From Chitinophagales bacterium (GTDB lineage Bacteria; Bacteroidota; Bacteroidia; Chitinophagales; UBA2359), in NCBI GenBank assembly GCA_020631035.1, contig JAHDIA010000073.1, positions 2,121 through 12,060 of the forward strand: DNA of 9,940 nucleotides, written 5' to 3'. Every line of letters begins with the position of its first letter. The first letter of the stretch is position 1. Positions 6,762 to 9,940 of this stretch are shown here, one piece after another. The notes beneath the pieces were generated by a model. The model worked only from the letters and a program-made list of their open reading frames with translations, ran no database searches and was not told the origin of the DNA. The translations under genes and the position numbers were made by a program.

Positions 6762-8036
6762 TCACAGTCCATTTAGGAAAGCTTCGATGTCTTCAACAGA
6801 GGTAGATTCAGGTGTAATGAATTCTACGTGATCCATCCCAATGATGGCAGGTACTCCCGCAAATTCGTAGGTTGGATTGTCAGGGTCATCAGAGGTAGAT
6901 GCCATCACAATAAAGGTAACATCAGACCCAATTGGAATGCTCTCTCCATAGGGTCCAGTATTGAAGACTTCGAGTTCAGGGTCGCCCCAAAGCATCACCA
7001 TAGATTGGATGTCATTGAAGACCACAAAGACCGCTGTATTTTGACTGGTATAGCCTTGGGGAAGATCTACTGTAACAGTAGTTAAGTTATCTTGACCAGC
7101 AAAATAGTCGCAATTGATCCAACCAATTTGCTCAACCAAAATGTCGTATCCAAAGTCCCATTCTTGACCAATGCTGTCAACAGGCCATTCTCCTCCATTA
7201 ATCCAAGTACTGTCTCCTGCCATTGCCCAATCCAACTGTCCACTAGATTCGTCTCCATAAAAGATGGCCATCTCTGATGCAAAATTATTGCCCGCAGACA
7301 CTTGCATATTCAGTAGTTTTCCTGGTGCCAATTTAAGCGGTTGACCATTTTGGTAAGCTTTGATATTGAACTCACCTCCTGACTCTAAGACCAAGCCACT
7401 AGAAGTTGTTGGTGCTTGATGTCGAACCATATCACCTTTGGTGTAAATTTCGATGATTTCTATTTCTACTGGACCTGTCACAGGCTGGTTGTCAAGGGTA
7501 GCAAACAAACCTGGCTCTATGAAGAAACGAGTTCCCTTAGGAGCTGTCCACCAATAAGTAGCCTCACTATTGATGGTTGAGATACTTGATTGTGTGCTGC
7601 TAAAGGCACTAAATAAATCTTCGATTGTACCTGTCGCTACTGCGTGGGTACAGCTACCATCGTCGCAAGTTGCGTCTGGATTGTAATTGTCCGCATTTTC
7701 GTCGGTACATCCTAAAACAGCCCCACAAGGATCGGCACACTCAATTAATCCAAATTCGCAACTACCATCGTCTAAGTTGGCTTCTAGATTGTAGTTACAA
7801 GCTGTGGGATCGGTACATCCTAGAATTTCGTTAACTGTTGTATCTGGTATGGTATCGCCTACTTCAGCAGTATCGCCTACCTCAACAGTATCGCCTACAA
7901 CTCTTGTACTATCGGTATATGTGGTGTCGCTTGGCACGACAACTGTTTCAGTAAGGTCGGTGTCTTTTTTACATCCACTGTTGAGTACAAACAGCATCGT
8001 AAAAACACTCAATATGACTAAAATATATGATTTCAT
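6762..8036 (-). CDS. Surface-type lipoprotein with two GCTDPTACNYN modules
   Basis: I choose the ATG at 8036 (424 residues) over the ATG at 8078. The shorter form starts directly with a lipoprotein signal peptide (MKSYILVILSVFTMLF-VLNSG-C22), whereas the longer one adds 14 polar residues before it. The residues after the cysteine, KKDTD, resemble the K-(D/E) lipoprotein export signal of Bacteroidota, so surface exposure is likely but inferred. A Thr/Asp/Val-rich stalk follows (about 26-69, with the VGDT repeat). Then come two cysteine-rich modules at about 72-94 (ILGCTDPTACNYN ... DDGSCEF) and 107-131 (VLGCTDENADNYN ... DDGSCTH), a module common in secreted proteins of marine Bacteroidota. 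From about 157 a beta-rich domain shows WWTAPKG, F-x-x-LDNQPVTG, IYTKGDMV, T-x-SSGLVLESGGEF and GQPLKLAPG. I have seen this pattern in other Bacteroidota proteins, with a faint ZU5-like look, but cannot name it. Function unknown. Confidence 0.88.
   Translation of the reverse strand: MKSYILVILSVFTMLFVLNSGCKKDTDLTETVVVPSDTTYTDSTRVVGDTVEVGDTAEVGDTIPDTTVNEILGCTDPTACNYNLEANLDDGSCEFGLIECADPCGAVLGCTDENADNYNPDATCDDGSCTHAVATGTIEDLFSAFSSTQSSISTINSEATYWWTAPKGTRFFIEPGLFATLDNQPVTGPVEIEIIEIYTKGDMVRHQAPTTSSGLVLESGGEFNIKAYQNGQPLKLAPGKLLNMQVSAGNNFASEMAIFYGDESSGQLDWAMAGDSTWINGGEWPVDSIGQEWDFGYDILVEQIGWINCDYFAGQDNLTTVTVDLPQGYTSQNTAVFVVFNDIQSMVMLWGDPELEVFNTGPYGESIPIGSDVTFIVMASTSDDPDNPTYEFAGVPAIIGMDHVEFITPESTSVEDIEAFLNGL
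7852..7905. repeat. In-frame 18-bp tandem repeat in the lipoprotein stalk
   Basis: GTATCGCCTACTTCAGCA (7852-7869) is followed by a near copy (7870-7887) and a third, half-degenerate copy starting GTATCGCCTAC (7888). It encodes the GDT-VE/AEV spacer between the lipid anchor and the first cysteine module. Being in frame, copy-number change would lengthen or shorten the stalk without breaking the protein. Confidence 0.8.
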
Positions 8037-8229
8037 TTTTATGCTAATTTCTGGTTTTAAATATTTACTTTTGGTCATCTAACAACGTTGTCGATACTTA
8101 ATAGAGGACTCTGTTGTTGGAATTCGCTGCTTGTGTGAATTAAAAATTTAAAATTCTTATTCGATAGAATTTAAGTAAAACAATGTTGCAGAAACACAGG
8201 AAAACCATGGACCATCAACTATGAACTAC
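8037..8229 (-). promoter_or_regulatory. Intergenic region upstream of the lipoprotein gene
   Basis: The 193 bases between the barrel gene and the chosen lipoprotein start hold a 10-bp palindrome ACAACGTTGT (8082-8091), a weak AT hairpin (8151-8172) and a low-complexity ACCATGGACCATCAACTATG tract (8203-8222). The gap is long enough for a separate promoter. I found no convincing TAnnTTTG box, so I cannot say whether the two genes are one transcript. Confidence 0.4.
8151..8172 (-). terminator. Possible weak terminator after the barrel gene
   Basis: AAATTCT (8151-8157) pairs with AGAATTT (8166-8172). On the minus strand it is followed by TAAATTTTTAATT. The stem is entirely AT-rich apart from one G-C pair, so it would be a weak terminator at best and may only attenuate read-through into the lipoprotein gene. 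Confidence 0.25.
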
Positions 8230-9903
8230 CTAAAAGTAATACCTACCTCCTACATACAATCCTGTAGTCAAATACTTTTGCATCAATGGATAAGTACCTT
8301 TGGTAATAGGGTTAAAATTATAGCGAACATGTGGCTCAACCAATACACCAAAATTGTGGCTGGCACGATAGACCAAACCGACACTACCATAAATCGTGAT
8401 GCCAATGCTGTTTTTAAAGTAATCGCTTTCGTTATCCGTAATGACAACAGGATCGAGATTAGGGCTTAAAATTTCGCCTCTTTGTTTGAACAATACATTG
8501 ATTAAAACTCCTGTATTGAACTCAACACCTAGGCGGTTGTTGTACAAACCATAACCAACAATTACTGGAATGTCTACTGTATGGTATCTATTATAGGTTT
8601 CTTTGGTTTGCCTTGCCACTTCCGATACCGTTACTGTTCCTGTCAAGAAAGTAGTATCGGCCAGACCATTGATGATGGTATCCATAATGGGCACTTGTGT
8701 CTCAGTGACAGTCATATCGCCCATATACTCAAACTTCTCGTTGATTTGGTTGTAGAACAAACCTGAACGCAAAATGACATTTTGTGGGGTAATCAAGGAA
8801 ATACGTCCACCAGCAGAAAAGCCCAGTCTCATGCTTTCTGTGTCCTCTCTTAGTCCAATGTAATCACTCGGCTCTGTACTACGAGCTTGCAAAGATTTGA
8901 AAGAATAATCTGGACCAGCCATTAAATCAAAAACAAAGTAGGACTCATTTCTTTCCCTAAAACTAGCACAACCGTTGTCAGGCGGTGTTGCTTTGATTAT
9001 CAAAGTACTTGGTGAACCATCAATCAATTGATGATTGATTCCATTTAAGCGATTCCATTCTCCCAACAAACTCAAATTGGGGATTGCTGCCTTATTCTCG
9101 TTTTCTTGACTTGTTAATCCAGTTTGATTCAATTGGCTCGTTGGGTTCAAGTCGTTTGCACTTTTGGGTGCTTCCCACTCTGGCGATTTTGTCTCAGTAC
9201 TTGGTATAAAAGCTGTTTCCCCTTCTACAAAATTCTTGGGGGTGCTTTCTGGACTTGTTGATTTAGTTGGAATGACAGACTCACTCTGAATAGATTGGGA
9301 TGTTTGTGTATTTTCCTTTTTGGTTGAGAAAGTCTGGGTTTTTGTTTTTTGTTGTGTTGTTGTATTTGGACTTGTATTTTTCTTTATGGCTTCTTTCCTA
9401 TTTGGGTTTGCAACTGTCGCAATACCTAGCTCCACATTACTTGCTTTACTTTGCGCTTGTTCTGCATTATCTATGTCTATTGCTGCTGCCTTTGTTTCTA
9501 TGTCAGACACCGTTTCTTGTGTGTTTGTAATTGCAACCTCATTGGTATTGGAAGCAGTGGCCGTCAAACCAGCTACATTGCCCTCATTTGTACTGACTTC
9601 ATTTAGGTTTAAATGTGGTGTCTTTTCGCTACTAGTTGTCAGTATACCTGCTTGTTGTACTGCAAGATTGTCAACATCGGATGACACACCTTGCCAAGGG
9701 CTAAGCCACCAAGCAATACCTGCAAGCAATACGAGTGCGGCCAATCCCACAAAATGTCCATTGAGCCGCATTTGATTGAGCAATTTGTGTCCAAAGTTGC
9801 GTTTTCGGTCTATATTGTCCCACAAATCCATTGGGACTTCGAGGGTTTGATCGTATAATTTACCCTTAATGATGGCATCTGATATATTGTCTTGGTGCTT
9901 CAT
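8230..9903 (-). CDS. Dma-like trans-envelope anti-sigma factor with outer-membrane beta-barrel
   Basis: The 557-residue product has no N-terminal signal peptide. Residues 1-50 are polar and probably cytoplasmic (AIIKGKLYDQ, LEVPMDLWDNI). A single hydrophobic helix spans about 51-68 (FVGLAALVLLAGIAWWLS), followed by a linker (about 72-315) that is very rich in T, S, N, Q, E and K and probably disordered. From about 320 (YFVFDLMAGPDYSF) to the end, alternating beta-strand patterns close with GGRYYF and a terminal Phe, as in outer-membrane beta-barrels. This order matches the dual membrane-spanning anti-sigma factors (Dma) described in Bacteroides thetaiotaomicron, in which the N-terminus holds an ECF sigma factor and the barrel sits in the outer membrane. 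The upstream partner gene would lie beyond the window. The start at 9903 is the only ATG visible, but the frame stays open to the window edge, so an earlier start is possible. The architecture is seen; anti-sigma function is inferred. Confidence 0.85.
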   Translation of the reverse strand: MKHQDNISDAIIKGKLYDQTLEVPMDLWDNIDRKRNFGHKLLNQMRLNGHFVGLAALVLLAGIAWWLSPWQGVSSDVDNLAVQQAGILTTSSEKTPHLNLNEVSTNEGNVAGLTATASNTNEVAITNTQETVSDIETKAAAIDIDNAEQAQSKASNVELGIATVANPNRKEAIKKNTSPNTTTQQKTKTQTFSTKKENTQTSQSIQSESVIPTKSTSPESTPKNFVEGETAFIPSTETKSPEWEAPKSANDLNPTSQLNQTGLTSQENENKAAIPNLSLLGEWNRLNGINHQLIDGSPSTLIIKATPPDNGCASFRERNESYFVFDLMAGPDYSFKSLQARSTEPSDYIGLREDTESMRLGFSAGGRISLITPQNVILRSGLFYNQINEKFEYMGDMTVTETQVPIMDTIINGLADTTFLTGTVTVSEVARQTKETYNRYHTVDIPVIVGYGLYNNRLGVEFNTGVLINVLFKQRGEILSPNLDPVVITDNESDYFKNSIGITIYGSVGLVYRASHNFGVLVEPHVRYNFNPITKGTYPLMQKYLTTGLYVGGRYYF

Positions 9904-9904
9904 A

Positions 9905-9940
9905 TTATCGGTGGACTTTAAAACTTGATTCTTTAATTTT
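9905..9940 (-). CDS. Possible 3' end of an upstream gene (partial)
   Basis: From the window edge the minus strand reads KIKESSFKVHR followed by TAA (9907-9905), with one base between this stop and the ATG of the barrel gene. Such close spacing would suit translational coupling with an ECF sigma factor gene, the expected partner of a Dma-like protein. Only 11 codons are visible and the frame of the barrel gene is also open here, so this is a suggestion, not an identification. Confidence 0.25.
   Translation of the reverse strand, partial: KIKESSFKVHR

Noticed and set aside
8036..8078. ATG at 8078 as start of the lipoprotein
   Set aside because: It puts 14 polar residues ahead of a complete lipoprotein signal peptide that begins naturally at the ATG at 8036.
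9320..9775. Hydrophobic plus-strand open frame (151 codons) opposite the barrel gene
   Set aside because: It is the antisense of the Thr/Ser/Gln-rich linker; its Phe/Leu/Val/Ser composition follows from that, and it has no start context or neighbour supporting it.

Overview
The window looks like chromosomal DNA of a Bacteroidota bacterium, most likely of the Saprospiria/Lewinella type (the phylum is well supported, the family is inference). Reasons: low GC, AT-rich translation starts without a clear Shine-Dalgarno sequence, a C-terminal type IX secretion (T9SS) sorting domain, a lipoprotein with GCTDPTACNYN-type modules, and a beta-barrel protein with an N-terminal cytoplasmic segment and inner-membrane helix. 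All three complete genes lie on the minus strand, so transcription runs from right to left.

Region by region, in the direction of transcription. (1) 9905-9940: perhaps the last codons of an upstream gene, cut by the window edge. (2) 8230-9903: a 557-residue protein with a short cytoplasmic N-terminus, one transmembrane helix, a linker of about 240 residues rich in S/T/N/Q/E/K, and a C-terminal outer-membrane beta-barrel. This is the architecture of the dual membrane-spanning anti-sigma factors (Dma family) known from Bacteroides. (3) 6762-8036: a surface-type lipoprotein with two cysteine-rich modules and a beta-rich domain. (4) 6665-6696: a strong, perfectly palindromic intrinsic terminator. 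(5) About 6395-6605: a GC-rich, non-coding, probably interspersed repeat. (6) 523-6288: a secreted 1921-residue protein with two right-handed beta-helix regions, Ig-like domains, paired short coiled coils and a T9SS sorting domain. (7) 1-460: a cluster of seven hairpins set in a 12-bp minisatellite.

Together the genes describe an envelope-facing locus: a probable trans-envelope signalling protein, a lipoprotein that could be part of its output, and a large secreted surface protein. A regulatory link between them is inference from shared strand and order only.

The two points most worth following are the Dma-like protein and the hairpin cluster. In the cluster, seven stem-loops of four different stem sequences all sit at the same phase of a 12-bp repeat. 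Read on the minus strand, each has GTAG (GTA plus the first stem G in one case) at its 5' foot. That is the signature of REP elements handled by REP-associated tyrosine transposases.
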